Of a stretch of 64,000 nt of DNA, positions 1-13,047 are shown in pieces. A program made the translations under genes and the position numbers. Every line of letters starts with the position of its first letter. Within the stretch, counting starts at the first letter, position 1. The stretch is from Aphelenchoides besseyi (Eukaryota; Nematoda; Chromadorea; Rhabditida; Aphelenchoididae), in contig JAMPIQ010000001.1 in the NCBI GenBank assembly GCA_024699855.1, positions 15,686,001-15,750,000 of the forward strand, given 5' to 3'. The notes under the pieces were generated by a model. It was given only the letters and a program-made list of their open reading frames with translations, searched no databases and was not told the origin of the DNA.

Positions 1-3000
1 TAATTTGATGTGTCCAATCGCAGTAATCAGCAGATTGTCCGGCTTCAAGTCCCGATGAACTATTCCGCACGAGTGCAAGTACTCGATTGCCAGAACGGTT
101 TCTGCAATGTACAAACGCGCAACTTCAATGGGCAAAACACCGGCCGATTTGAGCAAACTCGCACAATCACCACCTTCAACATACTCCATTACCATGCAGA
201 GATATTGTTTGGTTTCAAAACTTCCGTAGAAACAAACGACAAATGGATTGTCCGTAAACGTCAAAATATCACGTTCAGCAAACACCTGAAACCAAATTCA
301 GAAACTGATTCCAATTCGAATAGTGAGTCTACCTGATCAACCTGATTTCGCAATAGCAGAGTAGTTTTCTTCATTTTTTTCAAAGCAAATCGTTGTCTCG
401 TTTTTTTATGTCGAACCAAATAGACCGCTCCGTAGGCGCCATTTGAAATCAATCGTATGTTCTCGTAGTCTTCTTCTTTCGGTGCATTTGCCGTTAACGA
501 TCGCAGTTCGGCTTCGGGATCCTCGGGTGCGGTTGGTGTTATTTCCGGTTGTTGATCGGTAATCAGGTTCTTATTCAGTCCCAATTTGTCGATGATGTAT
601 TGCGGCAAGTCGGGTACTCGAGCTTCGCCAGCACCCAATTGAGTTCGAATTGCACCTTCGGTCTCTTCCAATAGTCGATAAAACTCATCAGGATCAAATT
701 CCAGTGATTCCAAGAGCCGAGCAGTTCGCGCAACGATCATCAAAAGCTGTTTAGCTGATTGAGCCAAAAACTTCAACGACTCAACTGAAGTTTTCTGTCG
801 TGCATCAGCCAACGATTCTTCCAATCGAATTGACATCTCACAAAAATATCCACTAGTCAATTGGTCATCTCGACTCTTTTGAAGACAATCGGCGGCAATT
901 TCACAGATTTGATGATGAATAAATCGAGTTGCTCCTTCCGTTAAAACTCTGTACATTGCGGGACTTGCTGTTTCATTGGCCATCGTCGAACGGCGACTTG
1001 TCGAATCCCATTGAAGAAGCGATGAACCCATAATGCTCGATGAGGAATTGCCGTACGGTGATGTGCATCCCAATTGATTGGAGGAACGAAAAACAACGCG
1101 TCCCGGTTCAATTGCCGTTGCCGAATCGGTGGCCAATGGTGATATGGGTCGTGGAATCGGCGATGTTGGACGACAAGGTGAAGCCGGACGATTTCGTGTG
1201 GGCAAACGCGACGTTTCGGCTTCCGGTTGTTGCTGTGGACTCGGCGGTCGATCAAACGAAACTGCCGAAGTGAATCCGCTCAACGGTGCGTTCTGAATCA
1301 AAAACTGTTGAAGTCGATTCTCCATTTGTTGCTTCGCTTTCGGAAAACGTTCCTTGTACAATTGAGACATCGCATTCATAGACGTGTCCACAAATTGGTC
1401 GGTACCAAAACGAACCGGACTTCTGCAACATAAATAGTGAACTAAAGGAAACAAGTTGAAGCTATGGATCCGAGTAAAATGATTCAGATTTCAGAAAACC
1501 AAGTAAAATATTTAATAATAAAGGAACTCAAGTAAGTGCATTGAAGCAATTGAAGAAACTTACGATAAACTTCGAGATCGGGGTCGATGTTGAAGCAAAT
1601 GATGGTCATCGACTGAATGGTATGAATCGTTCGAGTCGTAGCGGTTGTTAAAACGCAAATCGCCAAGAACGTCTGCGAGTTGTTCTTGTGATGAATACTC
1701 GCTCTGAAATGCCAATTAGTCGCTGGAATCGTATTTCTCAACTCACCGACAAAGCGGAAATACTTCCCGGCGTTCCATATCCGCTGCCTGTAAACACGAG
1801 ACTTGTGCATTGAATTCGCTTGGACTCACTTGACGGTAGAGATGCTAACGACCAGCGACGGTTATCAGCTGCTGCTCCGGAACGCAATTTGGCCAAATGT
1901 CCGTGATGCAATGCCGATCTCTCACCTCCGCCGCTATTCAATGCAACCAACGGTCTTCGTCGTCGTCGAACAGCAATCGAAGGTGCCGAATGAACACCAG
2001 AATTCGGTTCAGAAGACGAAGAATCCGCAATTCCACCAATACCATGCACTGCACTGAGTCGATGAGCGCGATTATGACCGGAAAGGAAAATTGAGTTCTT
2101 CTAAAAAAGTCATTAGAAAACTGAGAAGGGGAACGTACACGGAAACGAATTGCTGATGCCGGACTCAAATGAAATGGCGCCGTTCTTCCACTTGAAATCG
2201 TACGCCTCGGACTGCACGTGTAGAGTTGAGGATCGGAATGACCAAGATTCTGACGTACTCGAGGCATGTTCGAATGAACCGGAAGATCTGAAATGACGTT
2301 CAGCTGCGACTTGCTCATCTTTTTCTTACCACGAATACACGCAGAAGGTCGACGAGTTCCAATTGAACGACGCGAACGCATACGAGCTGCCGGTATTGAG
2401 TTTTGACTTTCGGGTTGAGCTTCTGATTGGGAGCGTTGAAGTGAGTTGTTGCGCGGCTGAACGACCATTCTGTGCAACGAGTGTTGATCGAGATGAATTC
2501 CGGGCGCAGTCAACGAGCTTCCCGAGTTCGTGGAATCGCGGCCATGAGCGCGAAACGACTGTCGTTTGTAGAAGAATCCGTACATGCTGCCCGAATCTAA
2601 AAAAGCGAAGAGTGAACTTGTGGCACGTCCCTATTGTTCGTGGGCCAAAAAGAGAGTAATTACTCTCCGCCTTTTGCGCAACATTTGGACCGTGAGAATC
2701 CGAGAAGCTCATTTAGAGTTCCTCATCAATTATTCACCAACCACTTTCCTACCTGAAGCGCTGGAGCCGTGTCGTTGAAGCGATTGGGTCGAAGAGCCGC
2801 CGCAGAATCGTGGACCAACAGGTACGGTGGTTGGTGTTGCTTCATTGCAGATCGTCGTGGCTCTGGAACTTGCGGTTGGCGATTCGATCGTTGGAACGGG
2901 TTCGTGATCGGAATCCGAAGCGACCATCGAGTTTCGAAGGAACGGCGGCGAGTGGGCACTTTGAGAGCGAACCGGACGAGACAAAACGGGCGAAAGCAAA

Positions 3001-3766
3001 ATCGTTGGCGAAACATTTCCGGCAGACTGAAACAATTCGGTTAAGCTCGTTTGATTTAGAGGCCCACAGTTTGAATGAGTAGTCAGTTTGGTTTAATCTT
3101 CGTTCATTGTTCTAACACATTAAGAAAGCGATTTGGATTTTGAACTTGCAAAAGAAACGACCGAGTTATTTGGCCCGAAAAGTCGTAATTCGAGGATTAC
3201 ATTCTCCATCATTGCTGTGTAAAAGAACTTTTTTAAGACAACAGTGAACTTTGCACAAAAAAGTTCCATTACTCGACTACAAAGTCAGCTTCTATTCTCG
3301 TCGACCTTTTTAACTTCCATTGCATTAGACCTTTAAAAGCATTCCGGGACTTTTGAGCGGACATTCATTAGTCGATGCGCTTCTTTTGGTAAGCGACGTT
3401 TACCTGCGTGGATTGGGACCTCAAGACACTCAGAAACTCGTTGTCCTCCGAAGCGAACGAATTCGAACGAGTTTCGTAGACGGCCGGTGACAATTGGTTG
3501 GATATCGAGCTGATAGTCGATTGTTCTGAATAGGCCGACGAGTTGGAGCAGCGACGAGGCGGTGGAGAGCATTGGCGCAGCGGAAAGTCGTCCTGTTGAG
3601 GGTCGATTCGTGGGACGGTGAGAAAACCGGCGGGTTTGTTGCAGTTGGGCGAAATCGCGATTTCCGGCGAGTCTGGCTCAGAATCCGGCGGACTCGGCGG
3701 ATTCAAGAGGATTTTGATCACCGAAAGATGCGAAGCCAAACGGCGCATACGCGAGTTGCGATTCAT
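1..3766 (-). CDS. kin-4: MAST-family serine/threonine kinase (KIN-4-like), N-terminal part, 3' end outside window
   Basis: Reading from 3766 towards 1, the exons give a Ser/Pro-rich N-terminus, the MAST signature [11 protein letters not shown] near 1840, SSQEQL near 1690, a DUF1908-type four-helix region ([15 protein letters not shown]-like [23 protein letters not shown]) and then the start of an AGC kinase domain. Visible kinase parts are [15 protein letters not shown] (glycine loop), FALKKM (catalytic lysine), [11 protein letters not shown] (hinge) and [12 protein letters not shown] (catalytic loop) at the left edge. Clear exons are 1703-1564, 1422-333 and 285-1, with 47-140 bp introns. The activation loop and PDZ domain must lie left of base 1. 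MAST kinases act on microtubule and PTEN-related partners; that role is known for the family, not seen here. The first-exon start at 3766 is the best ATG but uncertain, because another possible first exon lies at 4979. Confidence 0.9.
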
Positions 3767-4083
3767 CTCTTAAAAAACAATTCAGAAAACGAGCTCGCAA
3801 CTGAACGCGGGGAATTAGCCAACGGAAAAGCCAACTGCTAAATCCGAAAGAATCGTCGGATGCACGAAAAGCACGAAAAATCCCCTCTTTTGATTCAATC
3901 GCAAGCGATGGAGAGGCTCCGAACGCCCTATTATGTTCGGGTCTTGGCATATTGTAAGGGCATTGCTGTTGCGAGTTGCCAGCTCTGAACAGCGCCCCCG
4001 TGCTTCCCCTTGAATTCAAGGTACCCATTGGCTTCCAGAATTGGTACCGCCTGGGTGGGGCGAGAACAGCGGAGTTCGCATTA

Positions 4084-4156
4084 CAGCTCGACCAGGGATT
4101 GAACCTGGGAGCCACCGAACTCTGTGCAGACGTGTTACCTTTGCACCACGCTGTCC
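4084..4156 (-). other. tRNA-like sequence with Pol III A and B boxes, probably a decayed tRNA or tRNA-derived SINE
   Basis: On the minus strand an A box (TGGTGCAAAGG) fits TRGYNNARNNG and a B box (GGTTCAATCCC) fits GGTTCRANNCC at tRNA-like spacing. The T arm is perfect (CCAGG/CCTGG) and the D arm pairs (GTG/CAC). The acceptor stem pairs only with a shift (ACAGC/GCTGT) and no good anticodon stem forms. A functional tRNA is therefore unlikely. Confidence 0.45.
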
Positions 4157-4838
4157 TCTCGTCGGATGACGCAGGTGGATTTGGCGCGGACACGAGAAAA
4201 ATTTAATTCGATTTCCATTTTTGGTCCCAGAAGCTTAAGGTTGAGGGCCCGTGCGACACGCGAACTCAATGGGGAATCTAATTTGGCGAAAGATACCGCC
4301 GAATGATTGGCAGTTGAGGCGCACGAAATCCAATGGCAACGCCAAATTCTCACGGTCGATTACCGCTCCTGAAGAATCCACGCACGAATCGAATTTGTCT
4401 TTTTTTGACCAAAAAGCACCGCACATGCGAAACATAATCGGGAGGATGCGCGGACGAAAATAAACTTTTTGTAAGCACGGTCGTTTTCAATTAACGTGCG
4501 TGAGCTGAGAGATGGGATTCTCACCAGAAGCAAAAAGTTTTGGAATTTCGCGTCTAGTCGCGAACTAACGAGCCAAAAAATGGCGTCCGGCACGGCGAAG
4601 TCAAACGGCCGACGTGTTTAACAATTCCGTTTTTGTCGATTGTAAGAAGGACACATGATTGTGGGGTTCATCTGGCACAAAAAACGTCAGAGATTTCTTT
4701 TTTTGGGAAACCTTACGGTCGAGGAAGGCCGTGGAATTAATTACTCTCGACGGATTAATCCTTTTGTTTACAATCGTGAGATATCGTGGACAAAATCCGA
4801 CTACTCACTCAACTGCTCCGGTTAACTGTTGAACTCAC

Positions 4839-4979
4839 CGATTGATCGAAATCCGCCATTTCCGATGGTGCTGAATCGAAAAATTGAAGTGGTTTGAAGA
4901 AACGCCGTTCGGACGTCCTTAACGCGTTTGTTGAGCTCTGCGTCAACGGTGAGGGTGGTTGAGGTGAATCGACAGGCAT
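4839..4979 (-). CDS. Possible alternative first coding exon of the MAST kinase gene
   Basis: An ATG at 4979 opens 47 codons, starting MPVDSPQPPSPLTQSS, that end exactly at a good donor (CG|GTGAGTTC) at 4838. The peptide is Pro/Ser-rich like the rest of the MAST N-terminus and the exon is on the same strand 1.1 kb upstream. MAST genes often use several promoters. No transcript evidence can be seen, so joining it to the kinase is an inference. Confidence 0.45.
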
Positions 4980-6437
4980 TCTGCAATATCGAACTTGGTT
5001 TCCCCTTTTATAAACCCACTCACTTGGGTTATTTGGGTTGCTTAGTTAGTGAGGTGGAGTCCATTTAACTGAAAGTAATTGATAGTACAAACTGAAGCTG
5101 TTGCTAGAGAGCTTAGAACCGCGCGGTCAAGTGGTCGGAGGAAATTGTGTGAGAAATCTTAAAAGCCCAACTTACGTCTGTTAATGAATTAGCCCAACTA
5201 GAAAGAACTTCCGCCACTCAACTATAATCCCCAGAATAGCGGACACCGATTACCCGCGTGGAAATTCAAATTCCAAGCGTTGAAATGAATATGAGTGTGT
5301 CGAGAGCAGAAATCACTCGTAGACGGTGCATTAAAGGAATTTTTGATTCGCAAAAGATTTCCGTGTTTTCGCAATGAAAATCAGCTTAACGAGCCCTGTG
5401 GTTACGAATCAAAGAGCGCCGCCGAAAGTTCGACGCCGCGGATTTTGAGTGCCAAGAAACCGTCCGAGCAGTCACTCATAACTCGTGGAACGGAAATTGG
5501 AAAAAAAGGCGAAATGACGTGCCAGAACGAACCCTCAACTCACCTAATAAAAGAAATGCGGGCGGTTTGAAACCTGAAAACGAGCTCAAATTAACAAACG
5601 TGAATCTTCTGCAGAAACGTCACGCGCAAAAAAACTAATTTTTCTCCAACTCTCCGAAAAACAATGGACGTCGTTTGGACACGCCAAAAAAGGAGCGTCG
5701 AGTTCGTTTCTTTTGCGTGTTCTCGACTTTTTTGCCAAAAAAGAAACGGAAATTGGTCTTCGGTTTGTACGAGACGTCGAAACAAGAGCGCCAATGAATC
5801 ACTGTTAATGATGATAGTGGGTCATAATTCCCGCAATCGGATGTCATTTCGCATCAGAATCATTTCGATTCGAAACGCAAAAGACAAAAAGTTTCGAACC
5901 AAAAAAGAAAAATTGCGCAAAACTGCGAATCCAATAATCCAAAAATGAGCGCACAAAAAAAACGTGCCGTGCGAAATTGAGGGCGACGCAAAAGCGACGG
6001 TTTTTTTAGATCAAGTGGGACGTTTTGTTCCGAGTAACCAGTCCACTCGGATTCCGGGAAAGTGAATGGTCAACCGAAGCGACTGATAAGTGAACCGCAA
6101 ATTCGAAGGCATCGACGCGAAAATAACTTTCTCCAAAAGATTACCCACGAGTGTGCACGTTCGAAACCAAACGGCGAACTTTTCGGTTCAAGTTTCTCGA
6201 CAGTAATTTCGGCAAACGTCGTGGATTAGCCGTCCGAATGTCACGCAAAAAGTTAGCAAGTGGATTAACAGAAGATAAAACCGACCGTAAGGAGGTACGA
6301 TGAAAAGAGAAGAAGTTCGCACAATCACGAGATAGTCGGAAACGCGGTCGACGAACCGCTTTGCACAGAGAAAAACGAAGACAAGAAAAATTCTGTTTAT
6401 TGGAAAAAAATTACAAACACCTAACAGTCAAGTTCTC

Positions 6438-7639
6438 TCATTGCTTTTTCGGCTCCAACGATTTTCGTTGAAATCGCAAACGTTGTCGATCGTAGAAATG
6501 AGCTGAAGAACAGAAATGAAATCGATTTTGGAACTACACCCACCTATTTGATCTACACGACGACCGAAGGCACGATAGCCGGCCAAAGCCAAGTTTCCGG
6601 TGGCAACAGAAAAAAAGTAGATTTGACGCACCACTTCGGCCAACAGAAGACTTAAATCGTAGACCATTTTGCCGATGAGAAACTAAACGGAGATCACAAG
6701 TCGCCCAATTGAAAACTTACGAAGAACTTGGTTATCGCCGAACTGCGCGCCATTTGGGTTACGGCTGTTGGGAACGATTGAATGGCTTCGACGAACGTTC
6801 CACGCTCCCAAATTCCAATCGCACGTTTCTCGGCAACTTTCTCGCTGGTCAGAAGACGGTGAACGAGACTGAAACGAAGATGCAATGCAGAAGGAATCGG
6901 GTTACCGCGAATAAGCAGGATTCTCTTGTAGTGACTTGTAGTGTTGATTATCGTCAAGGGTACAAACACGTGCATATCCTTTACGAACCAAATCCAAATT
7001 CAAATTCGTAGCACCGATCAGCGACTGAAAGAAATTGATCAGAAAGAAGAGGCGATTACTCACTTTTTTGATCGTCACATCCGCATCCACAGTGTCGGAA
7101 TCGTTGGCCGTAGGTTTGACGACGTGAAAGAAGATTTTTCGGTCTTTTAGTTTCAGGTTTTTTTCCATAAACTTCACTCCCGCATCAGAGACAGTAACAC
7201 CGGCAAGACGAATGCGAAGCAAATCGATCTGAACGACCGTGAAAGCCACGAATCAACTCACTTACTGGTCGTTTTTTGGGTCGTCGCAGAAATGTTGGCA
7301 ACGAGATCACCGGCTCATGTTCGACTTTAATCAAACCATTTGGCTCCAGTTGTCTGATTACGCCTTTGAGTTGAACTTCCTTGCGAATAAACGTCTCCGG
7401 AATCTCTTTCACGTGTTTCAAACGTGAAAACTAAAAAGACGACAAAAGGAAACAGAACGAAGCGAATTTAACTCACGAGTTTCGAGTTCCGAATCACCAA
7501 AACTGCTCCCGCAATGCCGACGGCAACAATCGACCCCTGAAAATCGCGTGGATCAAATCTGCCGAATTCGATCACTCACTCGCAACGCCAAAACTTGCCA
7601 TTTAGCCACCGGCTCATTTGCCGGATCAACGGTCGACAT
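6438..7639 (-). CDS. C3orf33-like protein
   Basis: Starts at 7639 with MSTVDPANEPVAKWQVLALR, followed by a hydrophobic segment (GSIVAVGIAGAVLVIRNSKL) that looks like a membrane anchor. Then come EIPETFIRKEVQLKGVIRQL, a middle block with LLRIRLAGVTVSDAG and FFHVVKPTANDSD, and a C-terminal helical block (IGIWERGTFVE) ending in a basic tail RRVDQIAHFYDRQRLRF. The order anchor, IPxxFIRxxVxLxGxxR, LAGV, then a GIWE-type motif matches vertebrate C3orf33, a poorly studied membrane protein with a nuclease-like fold. About six small exons use 40-60 bp introns. The stop is at 6438-6440 and a reverse-strand AATAAA lies near 6396. Function in nematodes is unknown to me. Confidence 0.65.
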
Positions 7640-9309
7640 CGCCACTCACATTCAGCAGTTTACTCCTCGAATTCGACCAACAGAGGCGACGGCAATCAAA
7701 CGGAAACGCCGAGTTTTTCTGCGCATCGATTTTTGCGGTCAAGCTCTCGGTTTACAAGTACTTTCACTTTTTCATAGGAAAGTAGCAGAATCAATGTGAA
7801 TGAGGTCCTACTAACTTTCTTCAACTTCATAAAAGATTGAAATAAATAAGTTAATCGAAATAAGCAGTTTATAAAAACAACATAAAGATTAACAAAAAAA
7901 GATTAACAAGATCAATCAATCACGATTGTTTCTCTGATTTGCAACTTTAAAGGTCGAAGTGTTTTTATTTGCGAAGCCACGTAGCCAATAAACACGATAT
8001 AATGCTGAACGTTCGTTAGTCGATCGAAGTGGCTGAAATCATATTTCCAATCTGCCCTCTCATTCTTTGGTTTACCATTTAGTATAAGGCGACAAAGTTC
8101 GCAACATGTCAGCGAATTTGACCATCGACTTCAACTTCTTTGGAGAGAAACCTAAACCTTTATGTTAATAATTTGATAGTACTTTTACCTTAAAAACCAA
8201 TTTAATTTATGTCTTTAATCGGTATACCAAACACCATTAGATATCGGAAAAGTAGTGATAGGGCCAGAATTCTCCATTGCATTGTCTTTACAACGTTCGT
8301 CCACGTTTGTTGTTGCTCTAAAAACTTGACAAAAATAACCGCGTACTGGTTGGAGGTCTGTCAGACAATCGGCAGTTTTTTGACATCCATCGGATAAGTC
8401 GTGTGTTCCATCAGTTCTCGCGCTCTAACTCCATGATCTTCGATGTGTGGCTCCGTTTGAGTTTTGTATGTCACGACAATATCTTTTAATTCCGTCCGCT
8501 TAATCAATATGTTGATCGACTTGAAGACCGAGCACTTTTGCAAGTTGGTCCAAATTTTTTTGAATATTACTTATGCATTGATCAAATTCTTCCGTAGAAC
8601 CAAAAAAAGAGGTAAAGAACTCCTTCAGTTTGTTTTGATATTTCTCCGGAACAACTAATTCGTTGGCCTAATCAATTTTTAACATTAAATCCTATTCTGC
8701 TAAGACTTTTCCGCTATTTCCCGACCCATTTATTTTCCATCAATTTTTCGTGCAATTTTACTGCGTGCATAGCGTTCGGTGTTCTTTGAGGACCCGGCTT
8801 CAACGCAATTTGAACAGCTTTCTCGTACAGTGAATACTGTTAAAGATCAGCGTAAATTTAAGTGTAAGAGCAAGCAATCGCTGAAATAGCAAATTAAAGT
8901 GCGGGTTATAGCTGCTGTCAGACGTTATGTTGAGTTGTTGGATATAATAGAAGTGAGTAGAAGGCAACAATTGCGTAAACTTATCAAACAGATGAATAAG
9001 AGTGAATAGTTATGAGCATGTATCGTTCGTCTATTTTTACATCATCCTCGAAGAACCTGTTGATATTACAAAAAGCAAGTTATTTCAACATCAAAACTTT
9101 AACAAGAAGTTATTGTAGCAATATGACTAATTGTCGCTAATATAGTTTGACCTTCAATGCACCATAGGAACGTCTCCACTGTTCTAATGTTTTTAAAACA
9201 CGACCGAATTTGTATCCATCGATTTTCTTTGGCAAAACGAAGAAATCGGAACGCTAAACGTCTTTCTGCGCTCTTCAATTCCTGCTGAGTAATCTTGTGA
9301 GATTAGGAA
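7640..9309. other. Intergenic region; no convincing gene
   Basis: AT-rich. On the minus strand between about 8680 and 8360 there is an open stretch reading NELVVPEKYQNKLKEFF and later VVTYKTQTEP, but it has stops and no start or good splice pattern. It may be a decayed exon pair. Nothing else was recognised. Confidence 0.5.
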
Positions 9310-10677
9310 ATGGAGTACACTAACCAGCCTGTAGTTATCGACAATGGATCGGGATCGATCAAGGCGGGAATCGCGGGCGAAGAGAAGCCGCGTGTTTTGT
9401 TTCCGAATTACATCGGCAGACCGAAATACACGAGAGTAATGGCCAGTACAATGATGCGTGAATCTTACGTGGGTAAGTCGACTACTAGGTTTTTCAATTC
9501 GTAAGTATAATTTAGGAAGTGATGCTCAAAAATACCGTGGAATTTTGTCGTTGCGATATCCGATGAAACATGGGATCGTGACCAACTGGTCGGATATGCA
9601 ACAAATTTGGGAGTACGCATATAGTCCGGAGCAATTGAACGTAAGTGATTTGTTTTGATTGGTTAGTTTCGTTCGTTTCAGTGCAAATCCTCCGAACATC
9701 CCGTTTTGCTCTCCGAAGCGCCGTTGAATCCCGTAGCTAATCGCGAGAAGGCGATGGAAATCTTCTTCGAAACGTTCAATGCTCCGGCAATTCATGTTCA
9801 AATGCAAGCAGTTTTGAGCTTGTACGCCGCCGGTCGAACTACAGGAGTCGTTTTGGATTCCGGCGACGGAGTTTCGCATTGTGTTCCTGTTTACGAGGGA
9901 TTTGCCATTGAACCGGCGTAAGTGATTGCTCGGTGGTTGGAATTGTTGGTTTAGAGTTCAACGAATCGATGTTGCTGGTCGGGATGTTACTCGCTATTTG
10001 AACGAGCTCTTGAGACGTGAGGGCCACATTTTCCATCGCACATCGGAGTTCGAAATCGTCAGAGAAATCAAAGAGAAAGTGTGCCAAGTGAATAATTCTG
10101 TTAAAGACGTCAAATCCAAAGACGACAAAGAGGTGATTGTGTTTATTGAATTTGTAAACTGAAGTTTGTTCTTTTTAGTCGAAATTTTACACGATGCCTG
10201 ATGGTTCGACGATCAAAATCTCGTCTGCTTATTGGCAAGCACCAGAAGCTCTTTTCCGACCCGATTTGATTGGACTCGAGTATCCGGGAGTCTCCACTTG
10301 TATTGTCAATGCAATTCGAGAATCGGACTACGAAATTCGCAAAGAACTTATGCAATCGATTTTATTGAGTGGTGGATCAACGATGTTCGCTGGATTCGGT
10401 GAACGGGTGCTTCAGGACGTTAGTTCGACTAATTCACTTTCTTTGATATTCGTTGTTTTAGGTTAAAAAAGCATTCCACCAACAAGCACAACCTCACGGT
10501 CAACAGCAAGACAAACTACAGGAGCCGAAAATCAAAATCTCGGCACCAGCGGATCGTTTGTCGTGTACGTGGACCGGCGGTTCAATTTTGGCAACTTTGG
10601 ACACATTCCACAGGGTTATGAAAACGAAAGCACAATACGAAAACGAGGGTAAAAACTTGGCCCGTAAAGCTTATTGA
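9310..10677 (+). CDS. arp-1: Arp1 / centractin (ACTR1), dynactin filament subunit
   Basis: Six exons: 9310-9472, 9516-9640, 9682-9917, 9955-10132, 10179-10418 and 10462-10677; all introns are 36-47 bp and in frame. The protein begins [20 protein letters not shown] and keeps the actin-fold motifs: phosphate 1 ([10 protein letters not shown]), [44 protein letters not shown], phosphate 2 ([18 protein letters not shown]), [15 protein letters not shown] and [13 protein letters not shown]. The [11 protein letters not shown] start and GRPKxxRVMA pattern are typical of Arp1 rather than actin or Arp2. The C-terminus [10 protein letters not shown] replaces the usual KxF end. Arp1 forms the short filament of dynactin that links dynein to cargo. 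The next gene, TBC1D15, is on the other strand and ends 152 bp away. Confidence 0.95.
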
Positions 10678-10828
10678 TCTGCTTCTTCACTCTCTAATTA
10701 TTTGTTTGTTTGTGATGCTTGAAATAAAATCGACGAAGAATCGTTTATGTACAATTTGGGATATGATTCTACAGAACTACAATGGTCGGCACTTAAAGAG
10801 GCACGTGAGAATAAATAAGAACAATTGA

Positions 10829-13047
10829 TTACTTTGCAGCTGGTCGATCGTGAACAAAACCCAAAATTTCGCAAATGTGTGGAGGAAGTTTGTCTTGAAC
10901 GGCCGCCAGTTGATGGAAAATCGCTTCGGCATCCCGAAGCATTTGATTCAAATCCATTTTCATGGACAAATTGTTTACGTGTTTGAGAATTTCGGTCAAA
11001 CCGAAGTTGTTCACAATGATCATGTTGATTTCGCCGTCCAAAATCGCGGCACAAATCAAAAGCAGGAAGTTTTGACACGGAATATCAGTCCACAGAACTT
11101 CCCATAAATACATTATTGAATCGAAGTCAAATTCCCGTTTAAAGTTCACCAGAATCCAACGGAAACAAAAGTACATGTGATCGGAATCATGACCTTCTGA
11201 AATACCTTTGTTAACCAGCGGTTACAAGATTAAACTAACCCAAATAGTTGACAAGTCGAGGGTTGATGATCTCCAATAAGCTCTTCAAATTAGCCAACTG
11301 TTTCTTGATTGCTTGTTGATCCATTTCGAAGTTCGAATGGACACGTTTCATCAGACCAACAAACGTCCAGAAAGCGTTCACTTCATCGTCCATAATCACC
11401 ATTAGCGGAGCCAAGAAGTCGCTCATTCCTTGTACGTAACCCAAATCAAAGTCGTACATGCAGTAGGTCATTAAGATATCGCGCATAAGATCCAAATTCT
11501 GATCATTTCGGAAATATGAATGGGAACGATCAGTCCGAGTGACGTCTTTGTCTGCAAAACAAGCTGATTAGTTGAGGATAAGCGAATAGACAAACCGATG
11601 AGGGCACGACGATCACGGAAATCACTGAAACGGGACTCTTGATCGGAATTAATAGTCATCCATTGGAGTTTCATTCGATAGTAATCGTCAGCCAATTGTT
11701 TTCGTTTCTAAACAAATCAATCGAAGTCGATTACTTGCAACTCACTTGTTCGTTTTCTTCAGCAGTTTTGTCCCAATCGAAGAATCCAAGCAGGTACTTC
11801 CAAACCAATGGACGCAAATTCTTTTCGATTCCACCGCGGAATATCAACGATTTCAAGGCGTGAACGTCGTTGATTTTGCCGCCCTCACCGCGATGTTGAT
11901 TCCAAACTTGTTCGTTTACTGGTGAGTCGCGTATCAGAATTTTCGGACGTTCTGGTAGATCGACGCAGTAGAAATGTTCGAATCCCGCTTCACTGTGTGA
12001 TCTGCAAATGAATAAAATCTCTTATAAGCTATTTTTTTGTTGCTCTCACCGAAATTTGTTCACAGTCTCACGTTCCCGTTCCGCCTGTTGATTTGGATCC
12101 AACATATGAATTGCACGAATTTGGTTTTCGTTTATCACTGCCTTTGGATCAAGTAGTGGAGCCATGAATTCGGTAACTTTGCAGAACATTGTCATCGAAG
12201 TTCTGTACGGATTGGCGACAAAACGCTTAAAGATACGAGAATGGCCAAATGATTTGTTTGAAACTTACCGGAATTATGTCCGAGTTTAAATCCAACATTC
12301 CTACGGACTTCTCCAACAAGTCTTCTCGTGGATCAACGACCTGAAAAAAGTTTAAAGTTTACATTTTGACTACTCACCACCACCAAATTTCGTTCTTTCG
12401 AGCTACGCGACAAGGTAATGTATCTAAAAGACAAGAATAAGCAGACAAAGCAGTCAACTTACTTTTGAAGATGTGTAACGAAATCGGAGTAACCACCGCC
12501 ATTGAAGTGTAAAACGTGCGAAACGGTGCCATCTTTGCAAATGAACTTCACAGATGCAATTCCATTGCTGGGATCTTCGAACGTGAACGATCGCAAGTAT
12601 TTCAAGTCAACAGAGAAGACCAGAGCATTGTATGACAATCCAATCGATTTGTTTCCTTCACCTTCAATTACCCAGTCGTCATCTTGAGAAGTCGAATTGG
12701 GAGAAATTTCCGCTGGTTTCCACTCTACGTAAATTCCATCCGTCTAAAACAGAAGTCAAAACAATTTGAATGCTTGTTTTTGGAATGACTGAGCTTCGAA
12801 TCAAATAAACAAAGAACTCTAACGTTCATCTTGAAACTCCAGAGACTTCTAATCAAAAGTTAACTGATTACCTTTTCAACCACTGACAAGACGCCGTTGA
12901 TTTTGTTCTTAGCTCCCGAATTCGGATTCACAACATCCGCGTAGACTTCGCACGCAATGAAAGTCGTCTGAAATTTCAAACGTAAAAGAATTGAGCAATT
13001 GAACAGCAACCTCGTCGTGTGAAGCAAACGGATCGGCAGCTTCCATT
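10829..13047 (-). CDS. TBC1D15/17-type Rab GTPase-activating protein
   Basis: The N-terminal half has a DUF3548-type region (CEVYADVVNPNSG, NGVLSVVEK, YVEWKP, HFNGGGYSDFVTHLQKYITL). The TBC domain follows: KLQW, RDILMTYCMYDFDLGYVQGMSD (the glutamine finger YVQGM is kept), FWTFVGLMKRVHSNF, YFCFRWILVNFKREFDF, LWEVLWTDIPC, FGLTEILKHVNNLSMK and the end CEILGFVHDRPAAK. Motif order and spacing match TBC1D15, a GAP for Rab7-like GTPases on late endosomes and mitochondria; substrate is inferred from the family. The arginine-finger segment falls near a splice border around 11900. The true start is unclear: ATG at 13047 (MEAADPFASHDE, then a 48-bp intron) is my choice, but open sequence continues to an ATG at 13244. 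Confidence 0.88.

Larger units (their letters stand above)
3842..6437. other. 5' flank or introns of the MAST gene; no further gene recognised
   Basis: Apart from the tRNA-like block and the exon at 4839-4979, no family or well-spliced ORF was recognised. The sequence has many lysine-coding A runs on both strands, which produce short chance ORFs. It probably contains the MAST promoter(s) and the 3' flank of the C3orf33-like gene. Confidence 0.5.

Noticed and set aside
10..336. Open frame on the + strand at the left edge
   Set aside because: It is the antisense shadow of the MAST kinase domain (HRDLKPDN region) on the minus strand.
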